Source of the DNA: an uncultured Oscillibacter sp.
GTDB taxonomy: Bacteria > Bacillota > Clostridia > Oscillospirales > Oscillospiraceae
Length of the DNA stretch: 64,000 bases
Reading direction: 5' to 3'
NCBI GenBank assembly: GCA_910583695.1
Contig: CAJTZL010000003.1
Coordinates: forward strand, 37,871-101,870
Shown: in pieces, positions 33,989-42,232 of the stretch
Layout: each line of letters opens with the position of its first letter
How positions within the stretch are numbered: position 1 is the first letter of the stretch
The notes under the pieces: generated by a model
Database searches by the model: none
What the model was told of the DNA's origin: nothing
The model's input: the letters and a program-made list of their open reading frames with translations, nothing else
Translations under genes and position numbers: made by a program

Positions 33989-34276
33989 TCAATATTCCGA
34001 GGGTAGCAGGATCGTGGTATACGACCTGTCCCATTCAGTAATGATCCAGAATTTCACGCCGTTTTTGCTCTTGTAGGATGACAGCAGGCGCTCCCCATTT
34101 TTGAGCGCCCAGTCGTTCTGTTTCCAATCCGCCTCGCAGACGTCACCCCAATCGCTGCCCATATGCCGCCGAAACGCGGCCAGCAACTCTGGCTTCGGTA
34201 TTGCGCCCAACACGCCGGGAGTCGCCACCAGGCGCCCCGTTTGAATGGAGGATTTCCTGTTTCTTTTATCCGTCAT
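33989..34276 (-). CDS. Conserved plasmid-associated small protein
   Basis: 95 residues from ATG 34276 (GGAGA seven bases upstream). The conserved block TPGVLGAIPKPELLAAFRRHMGSDWGDVCEADWKQND...GVKFWIITEWDRSYTTILLPSEY matches a small protein widely found on plasmids of proteobacteria and sometimes mislabelled as a restriction subunit. The function is not known. Its presence here next to a PRTRC-like set agrees with a plasmid-derived backbone. Confidence 0.72.
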   Translation of the reverse strand: MTDKRNRKSSIQTGRLVATPGVLGAIPKPELLAAFRRHMGSDWGDVCEADWKQNDWALKNGERLLSSYKSKNGVKFWIITEWDRSYTTILLPSEY

Positions 34277-34287
34277 AATCATTCTCC

Positions 34288-35700
34288 TCATGCCAGTGCC
34301 TTGAAGCCATGGGGCGTCAGGATGTTGAAAATCATCTTATTGGAGATGGTCTCCCGAATCTCCGCACCCGTGTAGTCTCCTTTGTGGTTGAATTGGTCCT
34401 CCGTTTCCGTGCGGACCACCTTCACGATCCGGCCCTTTATGATGTGGGGATGATCGCACTCGATCAGCCCGTTAATCATCCCGGAGCCGCCCACCAGCCC
34501 GATCTGACCGATGGACAGCGGCAGCGGCGGGTGCTTCGTCCCATCGTCCAGCTCGCTGCGCCGGGACATCATCTGCGTAAAACTGTCACAGCGCCGGAGC
34601 TGCTGCTCCAACTCCTTCTGGTTGAACCGTTCTCCCTGAAACACCAGGACCTCCAGCGGCTCCCCCGGCAGGGCGTACCGAGCTTCCGGCAGCTCCGTCA
34701 GTCTGGGGATGGAAGCGGGGTTTTCCGCATACCGCTCCAGCCAGAGGGTGTCCTGGGGTTCCATGTCCCGCCGCTTTCGGAGGCCGAAAACGGTCACCTG
34801 CTTGAACTTTTTGAACTCAGCGTCGGTAAAACGCCAGACGGTTAGGCCGTCGAAGTTATCCACCAGCACCCGGCAGATATCCGGCGTCAGGCGGTAGTAG
34901 GGGATGACATAGATCAACAGTCCGCCATAGGCCAAGGTCGGAATACTTTCAATCAGGAACCGTTTTTCGTGCCTGGATTTCCCGCCGCTCTCGTTGAGAA
35001 CGGACAGATACGGCGGGTTCAGGAACAGCAGGTGGAACGTCTCCCGGCTGATCCGGCTGTAAAAGAAGCTACCAAAGCCCACCCGATGCAGACGGGTCTG
35101 CGCTTCCTCCGCCCGGCTTTCGTCCAGCTCCACGCCGTAGGCGTAGCAGTTGTTGCCCTGGGCAATCTGCCGCAGGGCCTTTCCACAGCCGCAGCAGGGG
35201 TCGAAGACATTGGTGGTAACGCCCTCCGGGAACTGAATCCCGCGGAGCATCAGGGCGATGTTGTCCGGGTCCGTGGGATAGTAGCCCAGCTTGATGTTAT
35301 TCATCAGCCGCCCCACAACAGCGGCGTTGGTGGTGCCTTCCACCGGGAGTGTTCCGGCAAAGGAGCGGAGCGCCTCATAGACAGGCCCGTAATTGCTGCT
35401 CATGAGGTTATAGCCAGCCAGGCCATCCCGGAGCTTTCCGGCAGCGGCGGCGGTCTGATACTCCTCCGCCTCCATCAACAGAAGCCGAACCTCTCCCAAG
35501 GTTTCCACCAGTTCTCGCCGGACGTTCAGCAGAACGTCAAAGGTATCCTTAGCGGCGGCAAGGTCCGTGTTTCGGTACTTTTCCACCCTGGCCCGCCAGA
35601 TTATCATGGACTGGGACAGGTCCAGAAGGCGCTTTTGCGCCTCCCGAAGCTGCTCCACCGCGTAACAGCGGGGTTCAGGCTGCCCGACCGTGCCGCTCAT
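34288..35700 (-). CDS. SAM-dependent DNA N6-adenine methyltransferase (DUF6094-like)
   Basis: 470 residues from ATG 35700 (AAAGGAGG nine bases upstream). SAM-binding motif I is NVFDPCCGCGKALRQIA with motif following as YGVELDESRAEEAQTRLH; the catalytic motif is LLFLNPPYL (NPPY class). N-terminal ~110 residues are helical. It resembles the large methyltransferase of Firmicutes elements (DUF6094), and could protect the element from restriction. No cognate nuclease in this window. Confidence 0.85.
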   Translation of the reverse strand: MSGTVGQPEPRCYAVEQLREAQKRLLDLSQSMIIWRARVEKYRNTDLAAAKDTFDVLLNVRRELVETLGEVRLLLMEAEEYQTAAAAGKLRDGLAGYNLMSSNYGPVYEALRSFAGTLPVEGTTNAAVVGRLMNNIKLGYYPTDPDNIALMLRGIQFPEGVTTNVFDPCCGCGKALRQIAQGNNCYAYGVELDESRAEEAQTRLHRVGFGSFFYSRISRETFHLLFLNPPYLSVLNESGGKSRHEKRFLIESIPTLAYGGLLIYVIPYYRLTPDICRVLVDNFDGLTVWRFTDAEFKKFKQVTVFGLRKRRDMEPQDTLWLERYAENPASIPRLTELPEARYALPGEPLEVLVFQGERFNQKELEQQLRRCDSFTQMMSRRSELDDGTKHPPLPLSIGQIGLVGGSGMINGLIECDHPHIIKGRIVKVVRTETEDQFNHKGDYTGAEIRETISNKMIFNILTPHGFKALA

Positions 35701-36136
35701 GGATGCCGTCCTCCTTTCGCAGAGCACCAAACTTCTTCAGCAAATCGGGGTAGGACAGCACCCGCAGGTCCTCCACCGTCAGGAGCTGATTGCGCCCGCC
35801 GGTATAGTCCCGGATGTGCCGGGTCGTGCGGTACAGCAGCACCGTCCGTTTGTCAGAGAGAATCTGTCCCAGGCTGATGTAGATTCCGTTGTTCTCCCAC
35901 ATTCCGATCAACGTGCAGTCGCCGGAAACGGCGATGCCGCCGGGGTTGGACGTGATCTTGGCGTCCCGGAGCCCTAAGTCCTTGGACAGTGCCCGCAGGA
36001 ACACCTTCCCCAGGTTCAAAAAGGTCTTCTTCGCCCCGTTGGGGCCGCACTCCCGCTCGCCGCCGATATAGCTGAGGTCCTGGCTGAGCAGGTCCGCCAG
36101 ACGGCGCATATTGTTTTCCTGAGATTTTACAGACAT
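35675..36136 (-). CDS. Element protein of unknown function
   Basis: 153 residues; ATG 36136 with AAGGAGGAATTGCA upstream, so the longer open frame was shortened. It contains LADLLSQDLSYIGGERECGPNGAKKTFLNLGKVFLRALSKDLGLRDAKITSNPGGIAVSGD, then a beta region TLIGMWENNGIYISLGQ and RTVLLYRTTRHI. It overlaps the methyltransferase start by 26 bp. No known domain; a nucleic-acid or methyltransferase partner is possible. Confidence 0.6.
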   Translation of the reverse strand: MSVKSQENNMRRLADLLSQDLSYIGGERECGPNGAKKTFLNLGKVFLRALSKDLGLRDAKITSNPGGIAVSGDCTLIGMWENNGIYISLGQILSDKRTVLLYRTTRHIRDYTGGRNQLLTVEDLRVLSYPDLLKKFGALRKEDGIHERHGRAA

Positions 36137-36200
36137 TGCAATTCCTCCTTGTAAAAATGGGCAAGGGGCCAACCGGGTCCCTTGCCGTTTCATGAAGCGG

Positions 36201-36398
36201 TCAAGCCGCCGTTCTTCCGTTTTTCGTCTCTTCGTCCGTTTTCTGCCGGGCGACAAAACACTTTCCGCGGCAGGCCCGGAGGCGGAAGTTTCCCTCTGCA
36301 TCCAGCGTACCGTGGATTCTTCGCTCCCGGAGGACCGTCCGTCCGTTTTCCGTCGTAACAGTCCGCTCCAGAACAAACCGCTCTCTCATGGTGCTCAC
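36201..36398 (-). CDS. Small basic element protein
   Basis: 65 residues, starting at GTG 36398 which overlaps the stop of the upstream gene (CGTGA), or ATG 36389. Very basic and charged (MRERFVLERTVTTENGRTVLRERRIHGTLDAEGNFRLRACRGKCFVARQKTDEETKNG). The beta-hairpin-like repeats of RTV suggest a small beta domain. Not recognised. Confidence 0.55.
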   Translation of the reverse strand: MSTMRERFVLERTVTTENGRTVLRERRIHGTLDAEGNFRLRACRGKCFVARQKTDEETKNGRTAA

Positions 36399-37057
36399 GC
36401 GGCGGGGCGGTTGATCTGTTCCGCCCGAAAACCAAACGTGGGCGCGTTTTCCTCCGGCGTGCCAGGGATGATCTTCAGCGTATAGCCGGAGCTTCGCAAC
36501 AGCTTGAAAATGGCGATAATTCGCTCCAGCTCTTCGTCTCTGGGTTCCTCCGGCTTTTCGGCGGGAGGCTCCTCCTGAATCTGACGGTACTCCGCGTCCA
36601 GGACCTCCCCCGCAGGACGGACCGCAGTCAAGGACAGCCAGACGGACCGCAGTGCCGAAGCCAGCAGCAGCCGGATCAGGCTCCGCTCCTTCGGCGGGAG
36701 GGCAATAACCTCCCGGGCGTCGATCTTGCCCACATCATGCAGGGCTACTGTCAGCCGGTCCGCCGCCACATAGTCGGCGCAGAGATAGCAGGACACGGCG
36801 GCGCACTCCGAGGCAAACACCTCCGCCGCCTGGACCCGTTTCGCGCCCAGCCGCAGACAGTACACCGAGGCGGCCTCGATCTCCCGGACACAAACGTCAT
36901 CCGCCGAGATCGTCCCGGCAAGAATCACGCCGCTGCCGCCGATGGTCTGGGCCTTGACGCCGTGGGCCACCCTCAGGCAGCCGTCTACCACAAGGCGCTC
37001 TGTCTCCAGTATGTCTATGGCCACGGTCTGGCCCTTGGGAATGTACATCGTTTTCAT
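36395..37057 (-). CDS. Beta-helix-like (bactofilin-like) protein
   Basis: 220 residues, AAAGGAGCGGATT before the ATG. Residues ~1-115 are a series of short strands of similar length (TERLVVDGCLRVAHGVKAQTIGGSGVILAGTISADDVCVREIEAASVYCLRLGAKRVQAAEVFASECAAVSCYLCADYVAADRLTV), which looks like a right-handed beta-helix as in bactofilins. The C-terminal half is a Glu/Pro-rich linker and a helical end. Not a family I can name; polymer-forming scaffold is a hypothesis. Confidence 0.6.
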   Translation of the reverse strand: MKTMYIPKGQTVAIDILETERLVVDGCLRVAHGVKAQTIGGSGVILAGTISADDVCVREIEAASVYCLRLGAKRVQAAEVFASECAAVSCYLCADYVAADRLTVALHDVGKIDAREVIALPPKERSLIRLLLASALRSVWLSLTAVRPAGEVLDAEYRQIQEEPPAEKPEEPRDEELERIIAIFKLLRSSGYTLKIIPGTPEENAPTFGFRAEQINRPAA

Positions 37058-37083
37058 AATCCGCTCCTTTACTGATTCTGATC

Positions 37084-37545
37084 TCAGCGATCTGCCAGCT
37101 TTCCTTTTGGGTCTCTCACATGGAAGTGGCAGTCAAAAATCATCCGGTAGGCTTCCTTTCCGGTCGCACCGCATTCCTCGCAGGTCCAGTCCTGTGTGCG
37201 GAGTTCGTCCGTGATTTCATATGCCCCATAGTGCAAAGAACCGCCGCAAAGAGGGCAAATCTCGGGCTCATCTATCGGTTTATCCTCCAGCTGAATACCG
37301 CACCGGCTGGCATAGGCCAGCAGCTCCACACTTTTCATTTCGGAAAACCGCTTTGCCGCTTCCGCGATTCCTTTGATCTTTTTCTCTGTAAACAAGCTGT
37401 CCAGCTTGATTCCGGCAGCAGCGTTAAGCTCCTCATCCGTACTCTGCATAATTTTGTCCCGGCCGTTTTCACCGAACAGCTCCAGCCCCAGGTAAAAGAC
37501 CATCAGGTCGTCAAGATACATTTTCTTAAAATCTTCGTACTCCAT
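37084..37545 (-). CDS. Element protein with C-terminal zinc ribbon
   Basis: 153 residues. N-terminal ~90 residues helical (DFKKMYLDDLMVFYLGLELFGENGRDKIMQ). Around residue 96 a zinc ribbon: CPLCGGSLHYG...DWTCEECGATGKEAYRMIFDCHFH. AAAGGGGG ribosome site. Function unknown; zinc-ribbon proteins in these elements often bind DNA or RNA. Confidence 0.65.
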   Translation of the reverse strand: MEYEDFKKMYLDDLMVFYLGLELFGENGRDKIMQSTDEELNAAAGIKLDSLFTEKKIKGIAEAAKRFSEMKSVELLAYASRCGIQLEDKPIDEPEICPLCGGSLHYGAYEITDELRTQDWTCEECGATGKEAYRMIFDCHFHVRDPKGKLADR

Positions 37546-37557
37546 AATTTCCCCCTT

Positions 37558-38646
37558 TCACGCCGCCATACGGCCATAAAGCCGGACCGGCAGCACCATG
37601 GCGAAATCGTTCCGCCCCTCCGCCTCCAGGACGATGGGGCTGATTTCACCGCTGAACTTCATTTTCACGCGGGACGAATCCTTAAACTGCGTCAGGGCGT
37701 CCTTCATAAACCGCTGGTCAAAGCCCACTGTGATCTCGCTTTCCCCCTCGATCTCCACAGACGTAGAACACTTGGATTCCACCTTGTCAAAAAACAGCCG
37801 CCCGCCGCAAAAGCATACCGTGCGGCGATGCTTCTTCGGCTGGAAACTCTCCAGGTACTCCAGTTCCCGGAGAAACTCCTTCGGGGAGACGAAGAACTCC
37901 TCCGAGAAGGTTTCGGGTACGGCGTCCCGCAGGCGAAATGTCTCGAAGCCCTCCCTATGCGCGCATATGCTCACGGCATCGGTGGAAAACCAAATGTGAT
38001 TGGTTCCGATCCGAACGGCAGCCTCGCTGCCGCCCATCAGCTTGAGAAAGGCCAGCGAATTCCCCCAGGTCAGGAAGGGCCTGGGAAAGGCCAGGGCTGT
38101 ATCCGTGTCGCAGGCGGCCCGATGACTGTCCACACAGAACACATCGTTCCCGCTAAACTGTACGCAGGTCCTCTGCGGTTCGTCATAGATGCCCTGGGGG
38201 GCCCGAACGGCATACTTTACCCGCTCGATGCGCTTCAAAAGCGCGGCGGCATTGGTGGTAAAAGAGACATTCTCCTCCATCGGGGGCGGCAAAGGGTAAT
38301 CTTTCTCCGGGAAGGCGTCGAATGTCCCGGACCGGTGTCCGCTGCGAAACGTCACCGTGGGGTAATCCGACTTGATATCGTGCACCTCCAGTGTCAGTTC
38401 CCCCTGGTAATACCGGCAGGCTTTCGCCACCTCCTGGGGCTTTTGAAACACAAAGGCAAACTCCTCTTCCCGGGCGGGCAGGGCCACCGTCAGCCAGGTA
38501 GTAAAATCCGAGGCGGTCAGGAAACAGCGCCCGTTCTTGAATCGGACCAGAACGCCTTCCAATATGGGAATGGCGGACCTCTGAATCACTTTTCTCACAT
38601 GGTTCAGCGCTTCCGAAAAAGCGCCCGCGTCTACGATGGCTCTCAA
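37558..38646 (-). CDS. DNA sliding clamp (DnaN-like), divergent
   Basis: About 362 residues from TTG 38646, which overlaps the ThiF stop (TTGA) and has AAAGGAGG nine bases upstream. It has the three-domain clamp order: N-terminal AFSEALNHVRKVIQRSAIPILEGVLVRFKNGRCFLTASDFTTWLTVAL, middle DVFCVDSHRAACDTDTA, and C-terminal RFMKDALTQFKDSSRVKMKFSGEISPIVLEA, as in DNA polymerase III beta subunits. A second clamp homologue is at 53611. It could serve as a processivity ring for element replication, or compete with the host clamp. It is part of the ThiF-JAMM operon, which is unusual. Confidence 0.85.
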   Translation of the reverse strand: MRAIVDAGAFSEALNHVRKVIQRSAIPILEGVLVRFKNGRCFLTASDFTTWLTVALPAREEEFAFVFQKPQEVAKACRYYQGELTLEVHDIKSDYPTVTFRSGHRSGTFDAFPEKDYPLPPPMEENVSFTTNAAALLKRIERVKYAVRAPQGIYDEPQRTCVQFSGNDVFCVDSHRAACDTDTALAFPRPFLTWGNSLAFLKLMGGSEAAVRIGTNHIWFSTDAVSICAHREGFETFRLRDAVPETFSEEFFVSPKEFLRELEYLESFQPKKHRRTVCFCGGRLFFDKVESKCSTSVEIEGESEITVGFDQRFMKDALTQFKDSSRVKMKFSGEISPIVLEAEGRNDFAMVLPVRLYGRMAA

Positions 38647-39410
38647 GCTGCTTTCCTCCTTTTTTTCTTCTGTTGAATTGTTGGCCGGACGTTGACGGTT
38701 TTCGTGGAAAACGTCGTCTGCCGCACGGTACTCTCGCCCAGGGCCAGGATGTTGTACACGATGCTCACCACCGCCATGGCCGCCGTGATGTTGGCCGCCA
38801 TACTCTGGGGCGCAGATACTGACGCCTCGGCGCAGCTCAGCTCCGTGGGGAACTTGTCCGTATCCTCCAGCACATCCGGGTAGACTGTACCGATGGACGG
38901 GTAAATGGTTCTGCCCGCCTGGCGGATGCCGCACACCACCTGCCCGGTGAACTCGCCGTTGCCGGAATCGATGTAGATCAGCTCCCTGGCCTGATGGAAT
39001 ACCCGGTGGCAGAGCTGGCGGGACTTGTTGTTGTCCACCGCCCCCAGCAGGATCACCATTTCCTTGATGACTTCCTGCCCATAAATGCCAACGCGCCATA
39101 CCTCCGGCGTCAAGAACTGCCGAAGCTGTTCCTCGGATTCCACGAAAGAGGGAAGATACTCCGTTTCCAGGCCGAACACAGCGGAATACCGCTCCGCCAG
39201 CGCCTTGGCCTTGTTTTCTCCCTGATCGGCGGGCGTGAAGTTCTGCCGAACCAGATTCTTTTCCTCCACGATGTCGCCGTCGCAGATGATATAGCGGACA
39301 GGGCGGTCCAGGGAATAAAGCAGGCGGTACATATGGGGCGCGATATGGCCCCCGGTGCCGCCAGCGCCCAACTGGACAATCTTCACTGGCCTTGTTTTGG
39401 AAAATCTCAT
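38643..39410 (-). CDS. PRTRC system ThiF-family (E1-like) adenylyltransferase
   Basis: 255 residues. The N-terminal nucleotide-binding motif KIVQLGAGGTGGHIAPHMYRLL is the ThiF/E1 glycine motif; DGDIVEEKNLVRQNF is the family's DxD...N..RQ motif, followed by KAKALAERY. It should activate the C-terminus of a ubiquitin-like or thiocarboxylate-type protein by adenylation. No separate catalytic-cysteine domain is obvious. Start ATG overlaps the JAMM-gene stop (ATGA) and its stop overlaps the clamp start, so the three are tightly coupled. Confidence 0.88.
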   Translation of the reverse strand: MRFSKTRPVKIVQLGAGGTGGHIAPHMYRLLYSLDRPVRYIICDGDIVEEKNLVRQNFTPADQGENKAKALAERYSAVFGLETEYLPSFVESEEQLRQFLTPEVWRVGIYGQEVIKEMVILLGAVDNNKSRQLCHRVFHQARELIYIDSGNGEFTGQVVCGIRQAGRTIYPSIGTVYPDVLEDTDKFPTELSCAEASVSAPQSMAANITAAMAVVSIVYNILALGESTVRQTTFSTKTVNVRPTIQQKKKRRKAA

Positions 39411-41053
39411 GCGGCCAGTTCCCCCAGCATCCGCGCCTTATAGCGAAGGATGTCCTCTCTGGATATCCACTCCGGCCGGCGTTTTTCCGGGAAACTGTCC
39501 CAAAGGGCCAGCATGGCGCTGATATGCGCCTGTTCCGTTCCGGCCCAGAGAAACTTCGCACACCGGTTTCCCGCGCCGAGATAATACTCGCAGTCCATCT
39601 GAAACCGGCTCAGGAGCCGGTAGCGGTGCCCTTCACTCATACCCGGAAGTTTCGTCTCAAATTCCTCCGTCGGCGCCGCTTTCCGAGAACGCACGGGAAA
39701 AACCCGTGCGATTCCAGGCTCCGGTTCAAACTCTGGAGAACAAGTCGTCACCTGAGCCCGCCACTCGCGGGGAAAGACGGTTCCAAGGCCCTCGATCACC
39801 GCGCCGGGGTCCAGCTCCTGATAGGTCCCTCCGCAGGACATCCGAACGGAAATATCCGGGAAGAACCGGTCCAGGCGGCCCAGCACGATATAGAGCCGGG
39901 TGGCCCGTTCGTCCTGGTCGTCCACAGAAGAAAATTTCGCCTCCATGCTGTTGTGGCTGTGGATGTCGGCGTAGTGGAGATAGCGTTCCTCCGACGGCAT
40001 GTCCTGGCTCAGGTCAGCGTCGATCCGCGCCTTGGAAACACTTTGCCGGGGAACATGAACCGTAAACTCTTTCTCCTCCTTATCCCAGAGGATATGGGCC
40101 AGGGCCTCAAATTCCTGGGTTCCCCCCATATAGCAGCGGAAGAAGGAGATGATCTGCTGGAGCAGCTCCAGCGGAATCAGCGGGAGGGCCGGGGTAAACC
40201 CGGCCCTGATCTGCTGAAAGTCGATCACCTTTTCCTTGGGGGCGAGAAACTCGCCCAGCTCCGTTTTTCGCAGCTCGTAAACTCTGCCGTCGTCGCTGGG
40301 AATCAGGCAGATGGGCTTCTCCGAAGCCTGCGCCTCCTCCAACGTCGGGAACACGCCCTTATAGGACGCAATCCCCTTGCTCTGGGCGGTGACCCGGGGC
40401 TTCACCAAGCAGTCCGGGTTTTTGTCCTTTGCCTTCTTCAGGCCGTCCAGGAACACCTTGGACTGTTCGATCTCCTCCTTGACGGAGCGGATCGTGGTGC
40501 CTTTGGGGTCTGTGATGGCTTTCGTCACCTTGCCGTATTCCACGCTCCAGGAGACCCGCTTGCCCTCAGACAGCTCGGGGAAATCGTCCGACTTGGCGAT
40601 ACGGAGTTCCTCAAAGGTCTGGGCGGGGTCCGTGATGTCCTCCTTAGCGCTGCCGTAGGAAAAAACCGGCACTTTTTCAAAGAGGGATTTCGCCGCAGTC
40701 TGTGCCGCCGCCTCTTCCTGCTTGGCGAAGGCGGCGCTGATGGGATTGTCCTCCGTATTTGCGGGGAGAGTGGAGGAAGGCTGGAGGGCCTTCGTTGTCT
40801 CGGGGACCAGCGTTGTAACGGCTGCCGCGGTCTGAGCCGGAGCCGTCTGAGGGGCCGGGGCCTCCTGAGACGGCGCGCTTTCCACAGTCTGGGGCTGAGT
40901 GGGCGGTGCAATGGGTTCCGCCTGCTGTGCCATCATGGCTTCAAAGGGATTCGTGTTGTTCTCGGGCGTTCCGCCGCCGAAGATCGCGGCAATCTCCAGC
41001 CCCTCTTCCTGACCGATACTTTCAAACGGGAAACTGCTGTTCTGATCGCTCAT
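39407..41053 (-). CDS. JAMM/MPN metalloprotease with possible ubiquitin-like middle domain (PRTRC-A-like)
   Basis: 548 residues from ATG 41053 (GAAAGGAGCAAGCAAAA upstream). The N-terminal ~120 residues are a low-complexity Ala/Pro/Gln linker. About residues 127-190 (VPVFSYGSAKEDITDPAQTFEEL... VSWSVEYG) resemble the PRTRC-C/Prok_Ub pattern. The C-terminal JAMM motif is complete: ADIHSHN with H365 and H367, then S375 and D378, in HxH-x7-Sxx-D spacing. The family removes ubiquitin-like tags with a zinc-bound water. The preceding residues EEKEFTVHV may supply the JAMM glutamate. First gene of the operon that also encodes E1-like and clamp proteins. Confidence 0.82.
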   Translation of the reverse strand: MSDQNSSFPFESIGQEEGLEIAAIFGGGTPENNTNPFEAMMAQQAEPIAPPTQPQTVESAPSQEAPAPQTAPAQTAAAVTTLVPETTKALQPSSTLPANTEDNPISAAFAKQEEAAAQTAAKSLFEKVPVFSYGSAKEDITDPAQTFEELRIAKSDDFPELSEGKRVSWSVEYGKVTKAITDPKGTTIRSVKEEIEQSKVFLDGLKKAKDKNPDCLVKPRVTAQSKGIASYKGVFPTLEEAQASEKPICLIPSDDGRVYELRKTELGEFLAPKEKVIDFQQIRAGFTPALPLIPLELLQQIISFFRCYMGGTQEFEALAHILWDKEEKEFTVHVPRQSVSKARIDADLSQDMPSEERYLHYADIHSHNSMEAKFSSVDDQDERATRLYIVLGRLDRFFPDISVRMSCGGTYQELDPGAVIEGLGTVFPREWRAQVTTCSPEFEPEPGIARVFPVRSRKAAPTEEFETKLPGMSEGHRYRLLSRFQMDCEYYLGAGNRCAKFLWAGTEQAHISAMLALWDSFPEKRRPEWISREDILRYKARMLGELAA

Positions 41054-41078
41054 TTTTGCTTGCTCCTTTCGATTTTGG

Positions 41079-41403
41079 GACAAAAAAAGACCGTAACGCC
41101 CCTTAACAGGCAATTACGCTCTTCTTGTCCGATTCATTTCCTTCCAGGCCGTTGCGGTTCGGCAGAAGCACCCTCAAGGGGTACGCTGCAGCTCTCCCCC
41201 AAGGGGAGTGATATCCGTAAGGCAGCAAGCTGCCAACGGCTATCCAGCAAGCGGCAAAGCCGCCAAGAGCTGCGCAGGGCGCACTACGCCCCTTCTCTTC
41301 GCCGTTCCTCCCTAACTGCTCCGCCCTAATTTGCTCCGCCCTAGAATACGATCTCATTTTACCATCCCGACGGGGGGCTGTATAGGTGGAGTTTTATCAA
41401 CCA
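41079..41403 (-). ncRNA. Structured leader repeat, copy 1 (with terminator before the JAMM gene)
   Basis: 325 bp repeated at 57921-58243. The promoter-distal segment 41210-41403 is 194 bp with one mismatch to copy 2. On the minus strand it forms hairpins GGGCGTAGTGCGCCC, GCGGCTTTGCCGC, GGCAGCTTGCTGCC and CTCCCCTTGGGGGAG, then a terminator (stem CGTAA...TTACG, T7) ending ~26 bp before the JAMM gene start. Between the two copies a one-base insertion breaks the open frame that crosses the repeat, so it is unlikely to code for protein. Three related boxes (AGGGCGGAGCA) lie near the 5' end. Confidence 0.7.
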
Positions 41404-41417
41404 AAACAGAACACAAC

Positions 41418-41450
41418 AGGGCCGCAAAAGCGCGATGCTCTTGCGGCCCT
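41418..41450 (-). terminator. Terminator of the Fic gene
   Basis: AGGGCCGCAA / TTGCGGCCCT perfect 10-bp arms around a 13-nt loop; on the minus strand followed by GTTGTGTTCTGTTTT. Confidence 0.85.
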
Positions 41451-41462
41451 ATGCCATGACGC

Positions 41463-42206
41463 TCATTTTGCCCGCGAAAACCGGGTACTCCAGGTCTTGA
41501 TGGCCTGCTCCTTCAGAAAATCCGTCAGACCGTCCAACTCCTGCTCTCTGTCAAACCGCTCCAACGCGGCGTAATACGCTTTCCGGTCCTCTTCATGGAT
41601 GATGATAGGAGGATGATCCCACAGCAGAAGAAGATAGTTCATCAAAAGCCTTCCCGTGCGGCCATTGCCGTCGGCGAAGGGATGAATATTCTCGAACTTG
41701 GCGTGGAAGTATGCCGCTGCCGTCAGCGCCTGCTCCGGGTTGATGTCTTTCAGCTCCGACAGCAGCTCATTCAGCTCCTCCGGCACATCCTCCGGCAGGG
41801 CGCCCACCTCCTGGGGGCCGGTCACATAGTCATTTTTCTTATAGGTTCCGGGCCGCTCCCCCTTCTGATACCGCAGCATATCATAGGTGCCTTGGGTCAA
41901 AAGTCCCTGGAACTCCAGAAGCAGCGCCTGGTCCAGCGGTTCCCTCTTCTCAAAGGCATCCAGCATCCGGCGATAGGCCGCTACGGAGTTTTGAATCTCA
42001 AACAGGGAACGAACGTCGCCGGTATAGCCCGTGACGCCGCCATGGTCGTAAATTTCTCGAGTGTCGTGGTAGGTAATATTGTCGTTTTCAATTTTAGCGG
42101 AATGGTAGATAAATGCCGCCCCGTTGCCGTTCATTTCAAGGGCAATGTCCGCAGCGGTGCGAACTTGTTTTTTCTGCCACCAGGCAAGAATTTCTTCATA
42201 GGCCAC
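41463..42206 (-). CDS. fic: Fic-domain AMP-transferase (class II inhibited)
   Basis: 247 residues from the GTG at 42206 (AGGGAGG eight bases upstream). The Fic core motif is HPFADGNGRTGR (catalytic His) near residue 190. Near residue 40 is an inhibitory alpha-helix motif SAKIEN, matching [S/T]xxxE[G/N] with Glu that blocks ATP, so it is class II. Other conserved residues: GTYKKNDYVTGP. Fic proteins AMPylate or otherwise modify host targets and may act as toxins; a separate antitoxin is not needed in this class. Own promoter and terminator, standing alone in the array. Confidence 0.9.
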   Translation of the reverse strand: MAYEEILAWWQKKQVRTAADIALEMNGNGAAFIYHSAKIENDNITYHDTREIYDHGGVTGYTGDVRSLFEIQNSVAAYRRMLDAFEKREPLDQALLLEFQGLLTQGTYDMLRYQKGERPGTYKKNDYVTGPQEVGALPEDVPEELNELLSELKDINPEQALTAAAYFHAKFENIHPFADGNGRTGRLLMNYLLLLWDHPPIIIHEEDRKAYYAALERFDREQELDGLTDFLKEQAIKTWSTRFSRAK

Positions 42207-42232
42207 GGGAACCACCTCCCTTTTTCAGTTTC

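Noticed and set aside
39392..41329. 645-residue plus-strand frame opposite the JAMM gene
   Set aside because: Antisense shadow; JAMM motif is on the minus strand.
41103..41357. 84-residue minus-strand frame across leader copy 1, and its partner at 57955-58197
   Set aside because: A 1-bp indel between the copies changes the frame in the C-terminal third, and the conserved features are hairpins and a terminator. I treat it as non-coding.
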